From: Streptomyces wuyuanensis
Lineage (GTDB): Bacteria > Actinomycetota > Actinomycetes > Streptomycetales > Streptomycetaceae
DNA length: 64,000 nucleotides
Direction: 5' to 3'
Assembly (NCBI RefSeq): GCF_900103455.1
Contig: NZ_FNHI01000028.1
Location: 1 to 64,000, forward strand
Every line of letters begins with the position of its first letter. Positions within the stretch are counted from its first letter, which is position 1. The position numbers and the translations under genes were made by a program. Below, piece by piece: positions 1 to 9,647 of this stretch. Below the pieces are notes generated by a model. It worked only from the letters and a program-made list of their open reading frames with translations, did no database searches and was not told where the DNA came from.

Positions 1-1294
1 CCACAACCGCCAGGTCCGCCCCATGGGCGCCGGCCTCGAACTCCACGGCCTCCGCAAGGACGGCACCGAATTCCCCGTCGAGATCAGCCTCAGCCCCCTC
101 GAAACCGCCGACGGACTCCTCGTCTCCGCCGCCGTCCGCGACGTCAGCGAACGAAAAGCCGCCGAGGAACGCTTCCAGGCCCTGTACGAGCAGCAGCGGC
201 ACGTCGCACTGACCCTGCAGCGCAGCCTGATGGGCACCCCGCCGGCCGTACCCGGGCTGGACACCGCCAGCCGCTATCTGCCCGCCACCCAGGGCGCGGG
301 CGTCGGCGGCGACTGGTTCGACCTCGTGCCCCTCGGTGCCGGACGGGTCGGCATCCTGATCGGCGACGTCATGGGGCGGGGCCTGGAGGCGGCCGCGATC
401 ATGGGGCAGCTGCGGTCCGCGGCGCACGCCCTCGCCAAGACCGGGATGCAGCCCCGGCAGCTGATGCACGCGCTCGACTCGATCGTCGCCGAGCTCGACG
501 GGCCCGACCAACTGGTGACCTGCTGCTATCTGGTCGTGGCGCCGGACGCGGGCGAGGTGACCGTCTGCTCGGCCGGTCATCTGCCGGCTCTCGTCGCCGA
601 GCCCGGCGGGGGCGTACGGTCCCTGGACGCGCCGGTCAGCGTGCCCCTGGGCGTGGGAGAACATCTGCACCAGCAGACGACGGTGGCCGTGGCTCCCGGG
701 TCGAGCCTGATCCTCTTCACGGACGGCCTGATAGAGACACCGGCGGGAGACATCGAGGAACAGCTCGACGCGCTCATCGACGCACTTGACTCGGCGTTCG
801 CCTCGGCGCACGACCTGGAGGCGGTGGTGGACAAGGTCCTGTCGTCGGTCCTGCCCGCCACCGAGGACCACCACGACGATGTGACGCTGCTCCTGGCCCA
901 GTTGCCGGCGGCCCCGCTGGCCTCGACTGCGACGGAGTTGCCGGCCACCCCGGCGTCGGTGTCCCGGGCGCGTACCTTCCTCGCCAAGTCCCTGGTCGAC
1001 TGGGGCTGCGCCCAGGTCGCCGACGACGCGCAGCTGCTGGTGTCCGAGGTGGTCACCAACGCGATCCAGCACGGGCAGGGCCCGGTGCGCCTGCTGATCC
1101 GGCGCAACAGCACCGAGCTCACCGTGGAGGTGAGCGACCACAGCCACCACCTGCCCCAGCCCCGGCTCGCAGCCGCCGACGACGAGTCGGGGCGGGGCCT
1201 GATCCTCGTCGAGACCCTGGCGGGCAGCTGGGGCGTGCGGCCGACGGACGACGGCAAGACGACGTGGTTCACGCTGCTGCTGGGGCCGGTGTAG
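1..1294 (+). CDS. PAS / SpoIIE-type PP2C phosphatase / HATPase regulator (5' truncated)
   Basis: The frame is open to the window edge, so the N-terminus is missing; about 430 residues are visible. They begin with the end of a PAS/PAC sensor (RKDGTEFPVEISLSPLE, then VRDVSERK). A SpoIIE/RsbU-type phosphatase follows with the metal-binding GGDWFDL and GDVMGRG motifs, AGHLPAL, TDGLIE and a late DDVTLLL. The C-terminal 130 residues form an anti-sigma-like HATPase_c_2 domain (SEVVTNAIQHG, then GRGLILVE). Proteins of this build dephosphorylate anti-anti-sigma factors and may also phosphorylate them, here under PAS control. The substrate is unknown. A perfect hairpin shared with groEL2 follows. Confidence 0.9.
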   Translation, partial: HNRQVRPMGAGLELHGLRKDGTEFPVEISLSPLETADGLLVSAAVRDVSERKAAEERFQALYEQQRHVALTLQRSLMGTPPAVPGLDTASRYLPATQGAGVGGDWFDLVPLGAGRVGILIGDVMGRGLEAAAIMGQLRSAAHALAKTGMQPRQLMHALDSIVAELDGPDQLVTCCYLVVAPDAGEVTVCSAGHLPALVAEPGGGVRSLDAPVSVPLGVGEHLHQQTTVAVAPGSSLILFTDGLIETPAGDIEEQLDALIDALDSAFASAHDLEAVVDKVLSSVLPATEDHHDDVTLLLAQLPAAPLASTATELPATPASVSRARTFLAKSLVDWGCAQVADDAQLLVSEVVTNAIQHGQGPVRLLIRRNSTELTVEVSDHSHHLPQPRLAAADDESGRGLILVETLAGSWGVRPTDDGKTTWFTLLLGPV

Positions 1295-1430
1295 CGGGTC
1301 CCAGCCCGGCACGCCCGGCCGTACGCACGCGCCGGGGCGGTGCTGGCGGTGCCCCTGCGACCGGGGCCGCCGTGGCGGCCCCCTGCCCGGCACACGGGCC
1401 GTGCGCACGCGCTTCCGCCGGGGCGCAAAG

Positions 1431-1472
1431 ACCGAGGGCGGCACCCCTGGATCCAGGGGTGCCGCCCTCGGT
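1431..1472. terminator. Bidirectional terminator hairpin
   Basis: A perfect 21-bp inverted repeat (arms 1431-1451 and 1452-1472) is centred on GGATCC and followed by TTT. It sits between the convergent phosphatase gene and groEL2 and could stop transcription from both sides. Confidence 0.85.
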
Positions 1473-1503
1473 TTCAGGACGGTCGATCAACCTTCAGGTC
1501 GAT

Positions 1504-3126
<1,623 letters not shown>

Positions 3127-3252
3127 GTGAAGTGGTCCTCCCGGACTGGGGTGGATTGCTCCGGACCGCGCTGGTGCCCGCGACGGACGGCCTGCACGCC
3201 TTGTGGTTCCTTGCCCCACCCGGCCTGCGGACCTCACCGACCCGGTCCTTAG

Positions 3253-3297
3253 TTGTCACTCTCACTCGTAGAGTGCTAACGCCAATGATTAGCACTC
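3253..3297 (-). promoter_or_regulatory. CIRCE (HrcA operator) with an extra half-site
   Basis: On the minus strand TTAGCACTC (3279-3271), a 9-nt spacer and GAGTGACAA (3261-3253) form a CIRCE element with two mismatches in the second arm. A perfect GAGTGCTAA (3297-3289) sits 9 nt on the other side of the same TTAGCACTC. The central arm therefore serves two overlapping palindromes. HrcA repression of groEL2 is the expected role. Confidence 0.85.
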
Positions 3298-3417
3298 GGA
3301 CCCGGCGAGTGCAAGGCGCGACCGCGACTCGGGCGTCCGTTCCGGACGTCCGGCGCGTGCGGGCCCGGTCACGGCGGTGGCACGCGCCGGGGCTCAGCGA
3401 GTCGCGTCCGGACACGG

Positions 3418-3450
3418 CGGAGGGTCCGTGCCCCTGGCACGGACCCTCCG
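3418..3450 (-). terminator. Terminator of the cold-shock gene
   Basis: Arms 3418-3432 and 3436-3450 form a perfect 15-bp stem with a 3-nt loop. It begins 26 nt past the stop of the cold-shock gene. Confidence 0.8.
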
Positions 3451-3475
3451 TCACGTTGCTGCAGTCAGTCGGCGC

Positions 3476-3679
3476 TCAGCCGGCTACGCGGACCATGTCC
3501 GCCTGCGGCCCCTTCTGGCCCTGCGAGATCTCGAACTCGACTCGCTGACCCTCCTCCAGGGTGCGGTATCCGTCCATCTGGATCGCGCTGTAGTGGACGA
3601 AAACATCCGCACCACCGTCGACCGCGATGAAGCCATACCCCTTCTCCGCGTTGAACCACTTGACGGTGCCCTGAGCCAT
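3476..3679 (-). CDS. Cold-shock protein (CspA family)
   Basis: This is a 67-residue single cold-shock domain. RNP1 is seen as KGYGFI and RNP2 as VFVHYSAI, with MAQGTVKWFN at the N-terminus. Such proteins bind single-stranded RNA/DNA and act as RNA chaperones. The ATG at 3679 follows GGGGAG with a 6-nt gap. The frame extends 10 codons upstream, but MAQGTVKWFN is the family start. It is monocistronic, closed by its own hairpin, and has a long leader. S. coelicolor carries a csp gene at the same place next to groEL2 (from memory). Confidence 0.97.
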   Translation of the reverse strand: MAQGTVKWFNAEKGYGFIAVDGGADVFVHYSAIQMDGYRTLEEGQRVEFEISQGQKGPQADMVRVAG

Positions 3680-4060
3680 GCCTAACTCCCCTATTACTGG
3701 CCCTTGCACAGGACCGCACTTCGCGGACCCGGGTCAGACCTCACCCAGCGGCGTTCCCGGTGCCCGGAGGGGCACGGGGAGGACCATGGGCGTGCGCCGG
3801 AACGCGTCGACCGCGGCTGAATGTATCTGTCCAACTGCCGTCTGCAACAGGTCAATCGGACGAGAATTCCGGGCAGGACCGAAAGGATGACTTATAGGAA
3901 ATGCGAGCATTCTTGGGCAAGTCGGGCCGGACAAAGCGCACTTACTGCGCATCATGCTCAAGCACTTTGGCTGTTTCTTGTCGTGCGCGAACGCATTCTC
4001 ATATGCGCCTGGCACACGCGATGGAGGGGCCTTCCCCAACTCTATCGCGGTCAACCATGC
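3680..4060 (-). promoter_or_regulatory. Cold-shock gene upstream region with long leader and candidate promoter
   Basis: About 380 bp lie between the csp start and the terminator of the cysO operon, and they are clearly more AT-rich than their surroundings. On the minus strand TTGACC is at 3855-3850 and TACATT at 3825-3820. They are too far apart for one ideal promoter (24 nt), but TTGCAG is 16 nt from TACATT. Transcription from there would leave a leader of roughly 130 nt, as is typical of csp mRNAs. An ORF crossing this stretch looks like chance. Confidence 0.4.
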
Positions 4061-4065
4061 GGAAA

Positions 4066-4096
4066 TGCCCCCTCCGGCGAGCTTGCGGAGGGGGCA
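4066..4096 (-). terminator. Terminator of the thrC-like/cysO operon
   Basis: An 11-bp perfect stem (4066-4076 with 4086-4096) has a 9-nt loop. It starts 23 nt past the cysO stop on the minus strand. Confidence 0.75.
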
Positions 4097-4119
4097 CTTC
4101 TGCTGACTCTGCGTGGCGA

Positions 4120-4395
4120 TCAGCCGCCCGCCACCGCGGGGATGATCGACACTCCGGCGCCGTGCGGCGTCGCCGTCTCCAGGCCCTGCTCGAAGCGCAC
4201 GTCGTCGTCGTTGACGTACACGTTCACGAACCGGCGCAGCTTGCCCTGGTCGTCCAGCACCCGGGCCGCGATGCCCGTGTGGTTCTTCTCCAGGTCGGCG
4301 ATGACCTCGGCGAGGGTGGCGCCCTCGGCCGGGACCTCGGCCTGCCCGCCCGTGTAGGTGCGGAGGATGGTGGGGATGCGGACGTTGACGCTCAT
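4120..4395 (-). CDS. cysO: CysO-type MoaD/ThiS-family sulfur carrier protein
   Basis: The 91-residue beta-grasp protein ends in AVAGG. The C-terminal -GG is the site that becomes a thiocarboxylate and donates sulfur. It resembles mycobacterial CysO closely (SVNVRIPTILRTYTGGQ, then FVNVYVNDDDVRF). Its ATG overlaps the upstream stop as ATGA (4392-4395), so the two are translationally coupled. No activating MoeB-type enzyme, mec+ protease or cysM lies in the window, so sulfur loading would come from elsewhere. In mycobacteria CysO serves cysteine synthesis. Here its partner is a threonine-synthase homologue under a SAM riboswitch, which points to homocysteine synthesis instead (inference). Confidence 0.92.
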   Translation of the reverse strand: MSVNVRIPTILRTYTGGQAEVPAEGATLAEVIADLEKNHTGIAARVLDDQGKLRRFVNVYVNDDDVRFEQGLETATPHGAGVSIIPAVAGG

Positions 4396-5684
4396 GCGAG
4401 ACCAGCCTCTCGGAAGGAGTCCAGGTTGGGACGGATGACTGCGGACATACCCGTGGTCGGGGCCACCGCGTCGAGGGTCTTGAGGCCGTCACCCGTGTTG
4501 ACGACCACCGTGGTCAGGGACGGGTCGATCACCCCGGCCTCGATCAGCTTCCTCGCCACGCCGAGGGTGGTGCCGCCCGCGGTCTCGGTGAAGATGCCCT
4601 CGGTACGGGCCAGCAGCTTGATCGCGTCCACGATCTCCTCGTCGGTGACGTCCTCCACGGCACCACCGGTGCGCCGGCAGATGTCCAGCACGTACGGGCC
4701 GTCCGCCGGGTTGCCGATCGCCAGGGACTTGGCGATGGTGTCCGGCTTCTGCGGCCTGACGACGTCGTGGCCCGCCTTGAAGGCCGCGGACACCGGGGAG
4801 CAGCCCTCCGCCTGGGCGCCGAAGATCTTGTAGGGCCGGTCCTCGACCAGACCCAGCTTGACCAGCTCCTGGAGTCCCTTGTCGATCTTGGTGAGCTGGG
4901 AGCCGGAGGCGATGGGGATGACGATCTGGTCCGGCAGCCGCCAGCCGAGCTGCTCGCAGATCTCGTACGCCAGCGTCTTGGAGCCCTCGGCGTAGTACGG
5001 GCGGAGATTGACGTTGACGAAGCCCCAGCCCTCGCCCGCCGGGTCGCCGATGAGCTCGGAGCAGAAGCGGTTGACGTCGTCGTAGTTGCCCTCGATGCCG
5101 ACCAGCTCGCCCCCGTAGACGGCGGCCATGACGACCTTGCCCTGCTCCAGGTCGTGCGGGATGAACACGCAGGAGCGGAAGCCGGCCCGCGCGGCGGCGG
5201 CGCCGACCGCACCGGCCAGGTTGCCGGTGGAGGAGCAGGAGAGCGTCGTGAAGCCGAAGGCGCGGGCGGCCTCGATCGCCTGGGCGACGACCCGGTCCTT
5301 GAACGAGTGGGTCGGGTTGCCGGAGTCGTCCTTGACCCACAGACCGCCGGTGACGCCCAGCTCGCGGGCGAGGTTGTCGGCCTGAACGAGCTTGGTGAAG
5401 CCCGGGTTCAGATTCGGCTTGCTCGCCACGTCGGCGGGCACGGGCAGCAGCGGCGCGTAGCGCCAGATGTTCTCCGGACCGCTCTCGATCCGCTTGCGCA
5501 GGTCCTCGGGGTCGCCGCTCGGCAGGTCGTAGGCGACTTCGAGCGGCCCGAAACAGGCTTCGCAGGCGAAGATCGGGCCGAGGGCGAAGCGCTCGCCGCA
5601 CTCGCGGCAGGCGAGCGCGGACGCGGGGCCCAGATCGACGGTGTCGGCAGAATCGGTGGTGGTGGCAACGGTCTGCACAGCCAT
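4392..5684 (-). CDS. thrC: Threonine-synthase-family PLP enzyme; probable homocysteine synthase acting with CysO
   Basis: The 430-residue protein starts MAVQTVATTT; the nearest ribosome site is AAAGGG at 10 nt. An earlier GTG (5729) lies inside the riboswitch and is rejected. The N-terminus is a zinc ribbon (CRECG...FACEACFG, about residues 24-43), followed by a fold-type II PLP core with PTHSFKDRVV (Schiff-base Lys) and SCSSTGNLAGA. Family members convert O-phosphohomoserine to threonine. The SAM riboswitch and the coupled sulfur carrier argue that this copy makes homocysteine from O-phosphohomoserine. S. coelicolor also has a thrC in its hom-thrC-thrB operon (from memory), so this would be the second copy. 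The family call is certain; the reaction is inferred. Confidence 0.9.
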   Translation of the reverse strand: MAVQTVATTTDSADTVDLGPASALACRECGERFALGPIFACEACFGPLEVAYDLPSGDPEDLRKRIESGPENIWRYAPLLPVPADVASKPNLNPGFTKLVQADNLARELGVTGGLWVKDDSGNPTHSFKDRVVAQAIEAARAFGFTTLSCSSTGNLAGAVGAAAARAGFRSCVFIPHDLEQGKVVMAAVYGGELVGIEGNYDDVNRFCSELIGDPAGEGWGFVNVNLRPYYAEGSKTLAYEICEQLGWRLPDQIVIPIASGSQLTKIDKGLQELVKLGLVEDRPYKIFGAQAEGCSPVSAAFKAGHDVVRPQKPDTIAKSLAIGNPADGPYVLDICRRTGGAVEDVTDEEIVDAIKLLARTEGIFTETAGGTTLGVARKLIEAGVIDPSLTTVVVNTGDGLKTLDAVAPTTGMSAVIRPNLDSFREAGLA

Positions 5685-5703
5685 GGAGGCGAGGCCCTTT
5701 CTC

Positions 5704-5846
5704 CTCATCTTCCCCGCGGTGCGTTTCACCGCGAGACGGAATTGGCACCTTCCCTAGCCGTGAGCCTCGGCCGCGGAGCGCGACGAGATCGGCTGGAGGG
5801 TTGCCGGGGCTTCAACGGGCCGTGTCCCTCTGCCCCTCTGGATGAG
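5704..5846 (-). ncRNA. SAM-I (S-box) riboswitch
   Basis: Read on the minus strand, the conserved S-box core is present in order: AUCCAGAGGGG, GAGGGA, GGCCCGUUGAAGCCCC (P2), GGCAACC (5805-5799) and AAGGUGCCAAUUCC (GGUGCC at 5749-5744). P4 is GCGGUG/CACCGC. P1 closes as CUCAUC (5846-5841) with GAUGAG (5709-5704). The 3' P1 strand runs into GAGGAG just before the thrC-like start. That suggests SAM binding hides the ribosome site (translational OFF switch). Confidence 0.95.
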
Positions 5847-5966
5847 CGGTATTCGATTGTGTCCGCGCGGCGACCCCGACATGCATCGGCGGTCCGCGTT
5901 GTTCAAGACTGTAACCGAACCCCCGGACGCTTGAGATGGTCGTCCGATCCGCGAGATGGAGATCAC

Positions 5967-6926
5967 GTGCTGGAAGAGGTGGAGCGCTGGCTGACCCGGC
6001 GGTCCTGGTCGGTGGCGGACCGGCCGCTGGACCGGCTGCTGTCCGCCAAGCAGGACACCACCGTCAGTGTGGTGCTCCCCGCACTGAACGAGGAGGCGAC
6101 GGTCGGGGAGATCGTCACCGTCATCCGGCGCGAACTGATGACCGACGCGGTGCCGCTCGTGGACGAGCTGGTCGTCGTCGACTCGGCGTCGACGGACCGC
6201 ACCGCCGAGGTCGCGGCACGGGCCGGCGCCCGCGTGGTGCACCGGGACGCGATACTCCCGCGCCTCCCGGCCGTGCCCGGCAAGGGCGAGGTGCTCTGGC
6301 GATCCCTCCTGGCGACCGGCGGCGACATCGTCTGCTTCGTGGACGCCGACCTGAAGGAGTTCTCCGCGGACTTCGTCTCCGGGATCGTCGGCCCGCTGCT
6401 GACCGACCCGGCCGTGCAGTTCGTCAAGGCGATGTACGACCGGCCGCTCGGGGACGCGCCCGGCCAGGGCGGCAGGGTGACCGAGCTGGTCGCGCGGCCA
6501 CTGCTCAATCTGCACTGGCCGCAGCTCGCGGGGTTCGTCCAGCCGCTCGGCGGGGAGTACGCGGCGCGGCGTTCGCTGCTGGAGCGGCTGCCGTTCCCGG
6601 TCGGCTACGGGGTGGAGCTGGGCCTGCTGGTGGACGCGCTGCACACGGTGGGCCTTGACGCGCTGGCGCAGGTGGACGTGGGCGTACGGCTGCACCGCCA
6701 CCAGGACGGGCAGGCGCTCGGCCGGATGGCGGCGGCGATCTACCGGACCGCCCAACTGCGGCTCTCCCGGGGGCACTTGGTCCGGCCCGCGCTGACCCAG
6801 TTCGAGCGCGGCGAGGGCGGGTTCGTGCCGCGGACCCACGCGGTGGACACGGAGGAGCGTCCGCCGATGGCGGACGTCGCCGAGTACGCGACCCGGGCGG
6901 GACGGCGCAACACGGGCGCGGCGTAA
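5967..6926 (+). CDS. gpgS: Glucosyl-3-phosphoglycerate synthase
   Basis: The 319-residue GT-A fold transferase has SVVLPALNEEATVGEIV at its N-terminus, DADLKEFSADFV (metal/nucleotide site) and KAMYDRPLG in the middle, and PLGGEYAARRSLLERLPFPVGYGVELGLL in the acceptor lobe. This is the GpgS pattern: glucose moves from UDP-glucose to 3-phosphoglycerate. The product feeds glucosylglycerate or methylglucose lipopolysaccharide synthesis. The GTG at 5967 follows GGAG at 5 nt. The much longer open frame upstream runs antisense through the riboswitch and thrC and is a composition artefact. It is divergent from the S-box operon. Confidence 0.93.
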   Translation: MLEEVERWLTRRSWSVADRPLDRLLSAKQDTTVSVVLPALNEEATVGEIVTVIRRELMTDAVPLVDELVVVDSASTDRTAEVAARAGARVVHRDAILPRLPAVPGKGEVLWRSLLATGGDIVCFVDADLKEFSADFVSGIVGPLLTDPAVQFVKAMYDRPLGDAPGQGGRVTELVARPLLNLHWPQLAGFVQPLGGEYAARRSLLERLPFPVGYGVELGLLVDALHTVGLDALAQVDVGVRLHRHQDGQALGRMAAAIYRTAQLRLSRGHLVRPALTQFERGEGGFVPRTHAVDTEERPPMADVAEYATRAGRRNTGAA

Positions 6927-6964
6927 CACGGCCCAGCCGGGATGATTGTCTACATTTCGGACTT

Positions 6965-7909
6965 ATGGGCAATGCAAGATCAGAGGGCGCTCGGGTCTTC
7001 CGTCCGGTTCCGGCCGTGCCCGGCCGGGGCCGGACGACGGGCCGCGGGCGCGGCAGAGGCAATCGGTCCCGGTTCCCCGGGGCCCTGGCGGTCGCAGCGG
7101 GTGCCGCGGCCGCCACGACGGGCTTCGGGCCGGCGGCTTCCGCCCTGTCGGCGCCGACCCCCGATCTGGAGATCACCAAGACGGCGTCGGCGAAGAGGGT
7201 CGCCCTCGGGGACACCCTCACCTTCACCATCAGGGCGACGAACAACGGCGAGCGGGACCTCCCCGACGTGCGCTTCACCGACGATCTCGGCGGCACCATC
7301 GACGACGCCGTCTACGACCGCAACGCCCGGGCCACCTTCGGCCGGGTCGCGTACGACGAGCCCGTGCTCTCGTACTCCGGTGCCATCCCGGCCGGCCGGA
7401 CGGCGACCGTCACCTATTCGGTCACCGTCGGGGGCGAGGACGGCGGCGACGGTGGCGACGGCCGGCTCGGCGGCGGCCTGGAGGTCCAGACCCCGCGGTC
7501 CAACTGCGCCGGCGGCACCAGGGACGCCCGGTGCGCGGCGACCCCGGTCGCCGAGGAGGTCGGGGAGCTCGGGGCTCCGCGGTCCGACTTCGGCGACGAG
7601 GAGAGCCACGACGACAGCCTCGAGCAGGGCCACGAGGACGGCCTGGACGAGGAGACCGCGGAGGACGGCCACCCGGAGGGGTCGGGTGTGCCGCCGGCCC
7701 TCGGCGGCCCCGGCAGCGCGGCGGGCGCCGGGCACGCGGGTCCCCCGGGCCACGGCAGCGGCAGCGGCAGCGGCAGCGGGGCCGTCGGCCAGATCGCGGC
7801 GGCCGGCCACGACAGCGAGCGGCTCTGGCTGCTCGGCGGGGTGGCCCTGGCGCTCTCGGCCGCAGGCGCCATCGCGCTCGCGGCGACGCGCGACCGGGGC
7901 AACCATTGA
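6965..7909 (+). CDS. DUF11-type cell-surface protein with C-terminal membrane anchor
   Basis: In this 314-residue protein a basic N-terminal stretch is followed by a hydrophobic segment ending near ALSA (residues ~36-62), a probable signal. A DUF11/CARDB-like beta domain follows (DLEITKTASAKRVALGDTLTFTI, GRTATVTYSVTV, ~68-158). Then come an acidic His/Asp/Glu stretch, a GSGSGSGSG spacer and a final hydrophobic helix with a basic tail (~286-314). It is probably displayed at the surface; function unknown. No ribosome site is seen, but TACATT lies 8 nt before the ATG, so a leaderless transcript is likely. Confidence 0.72.
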   Translation: MGNARSEGARVFRPVPAVPGRGRTTGRGRGRGNRSRFPGALAVAAGAAAATTGFGPAASALSAPTPDLEITKTASAKRVALGDTLTFTIRATNNGERDLPDVRFTDDLGGTIDDAVYDRNARATFGRVAYDEPVLSYSGAIPAGRTATVTYSVTVGGEDGGDGGDGRLGGGLEVQTPRSNCAGGTRDARCAATPVAEEVGELGAPRSDFGDEESHDDSLEQGHEDGLDEETAEDGHPEGSGVPPALGGPGSAAGAGHAGPPGHGSGSGSGSGAVGQIAAAGHDSERLWLLGGVALALSAAGAIALAATRDRGNH

Positions 7910-8099
7910 TCAGGTGAGCCCGCCGCCGGTCCCGGCCGTCGGCCCCGGGCGGCGGGCCGGGCTCCGGCTGCTGGCCGGAACTGCACGCGGTGGGTCCCGG
8001 GCCGGCGGTCCGACGGCCGCGGGCCGGTCTCCGGCAGTCTCCGGCCACGGAGTCCGGCCGTACGTTTGAGCGGTTGCAGGAAGGGCTAGGTTTCGCGAC

Positions 8100-9605
8100 A
8101 TGGTCTCTGAGCACGAGCACGCCGCACGAGTTCTCGTCGCCTCCAACCGGGGCCCCGTCTCGTACGCCTTCCGGGAGGACGGAACGCTCGACGCGAGGCG
8201 CGGCGGCGGCGGACTGGTGTCCGGATTGTCGGCCATCGGCCCCGAGACGGACGCCCTGTGGGTGTGCTCCGCCCTCGGCGACGGGGACCGCGAGGCGGTC
8301 CGGCGCGGGATCGGCGAACCGGGCGTACGGATGCTGGACATCGACGCCGCCGTGCACGCCGACGCGTACAACGGCATCGCGAACTCGGTGCTGTGGTTCG
8401 TCCACCACATGCTCTACCAGACACCGCTGGAGCCCGTCTTCGACGCCGGGTTCCGGCGCCAGTGGGTGGCCTACGAGGCGTACAACCAGGCGTTCGCGCA
8501 GGCCCTTGCCGAGTCGGCGGCCCCGGACGCGGCCGTGCTGGTGCAGGACTACCACCTCGCGCTGGTACCGGGCATGCTCCGGGACCTGCGGCCCGATCTG
8601 CGCATCGGCCACTTCTCGCACACTCCGTGGGCCCCGCCGGACTACTTCCGGATGCTCCCGGACGACATCGCCGAGCAGTTGCTCCTCGGGATGCTCGGGG
8701 CGAACCGGCTGGGCTTCCTGACCCAGCGGTGGCTCGGCGCCTTCCAGAGCTGCTGCCGCCGGGTGCTGGCCGACCACGACGTGGACCCGCACTGGCCGAA
8801 GGACGGCCCGCCCAGCCTCGAGTACCGGCTGCGGGGGCACCGCCGCCGGCGTACGGAGCTCGGGGTGCACGGCCTGGGCGCCGACGCGGACTTCCTGCGG
8901 GAGCGGTCGCGGAGGGCGGACGTGGAGGAGCGGATGGCCGCGCTGCGCGAGCAGATCGGCGGCGAGGAGCGTGGACCGGGCCGCCGGAAGACGATCGTGC
9001 GGGTGGACCGGACCGAGCTGTCGAAGAACATCGTGCGCGGACTTCTCGCGTACCGCACCCTGCTGGACGAGCACCCGGAGTGGCGCGAGCGGGTCGTGCA
9101 CATCGCCTTCGCCTACCCCTCGCGGCAGGACCTGGCCGTCTACCGCGACTACACGGCCGAGGTCTCCCGGGTCGCGGAGGAGATCAACGCCCGTTACGGG
9201 ACACCGGACTGGACCCCCGTGCTCCTGCACGTCAAGGACGACTTCGCCCGCTCGCTGGCCGCGTACCGGATGGCGGACGTCGCCCTCGTGAACCCCATCC
9301 GCGACGGGATGAACCTCGTCGCCAAGGAGATCCCGGTCGTCTCGGAGGCGGGCTGCGCGCTGGTGCTCTCCCGCGAGGCCGGCGCATGCGCGGAACTCGG
9401 CGACGATGCGCTGGTGGTGAACCCGTACGACGTGACGGGCACGGCCGACGCCCTCCACCAGGCGCTGTCCATGCCGGAGGCCGAACGCGCGGAGCGCAGC
9501 AAGCGCCTGGCCACCGCCGCGACCGCACTGCCGCCGCAGCAGTGGTTCCTGGACCAGCTGCACGCCCTGGAGGCGCTGGACGAGGGCATCACGGAAGCGG
9601 ACTGA
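8100..9605 (+). CDS. otsA: Trehalose-6-phosphate synthase (GT20)
   Basis: The 501-residue retaining glycosyltransferase makes trehalose-6-phosphate from a nucleotide-activated glucose and glucose-6-phosphate. Visible landmarks are SNRGPVSY, the glycine loop RRGGGGLVSGL (~33-43), QDYHLALVPGML, the phosphate-binding VDRTELSKN (~301) and NPIRDGMNLVAKE (~399). It is convergent with the matching phosphatase otsB. TAGGTT (8087-8092) ends 7 nt before the ATG, and a purine-rich stretch at ~13 nt is too far to be a good ribosome site, so a leaderless mRNA is plausible. Expected role is osmolyte and spore-protectant synthesis. Confidence 0.95.
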   Translation: MVSEHEHAARVLVASNRGPVSYAFREDGTLDARRGGGGLVSGLSAIGPETDALWVCSALGDGDREAVRRGIGEPGVRMLDIDAAVHADAYNGIANSVLWFVHHMLYQTPLEPVFDAGFRRQWVAYEAYNQAFAQALAESAAPDAAVLVQDYHLALVPGMLRDLRPDLRIGHFSHTPWAPPDYFRMLPDDIAEQLLLGMLGANRLGFLTQRWLGAFQSCCRRVLADHDVDPHWPKDGPPSLEYRLRGHRRRRTELGVHGLGADADFLRERSRRADVEERMAALREQIGGEERGPGRRKTIVRVDRTELSKNIVRGLLAYRTLLDEHPEWRERVVHIAFAYPSRQDLAVYRDYTAEVSRVAEEINARYGTPDWTPVLLHVKDDFARSLAAYRMADVALVNPIRDGMNLVAKEIPVVSEAGCALVLSREAGACAELGDDALVVNPYDVTGTADALHQALSMPEAERAERSKRLATAATALPPQQWFLDQLHALEALDEGITEAD

Positions 9606-9647
9606 CACGGGGCGGGCGGGCCCGGCGGCACGTGGCGCCCCGCGCCC

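Noticed and set aside
3734..4492. Minus-strand ORF crossing cysO and the csp leader, including a protein-like stretch in the leader
   Set aside because: It starts inside cysO in another frame, has no ribosome site at any internal start and is cut by a terminator.
5684..5729. Longer thrC start at GTG 5729
   Set aside because: That codon lies in the P4 hairpin of the SAM aptamer, so it cannot be the normal start.
4767..5966. A 719-residue open frame running through thrC and the riboswitch into gpgS
   Set aside because: Only the part from GTG 5967 matches GpgS. The rest is antisense to thrC and reads as Gly/Ala/Arg filler, as expected from high-GC codon bias.
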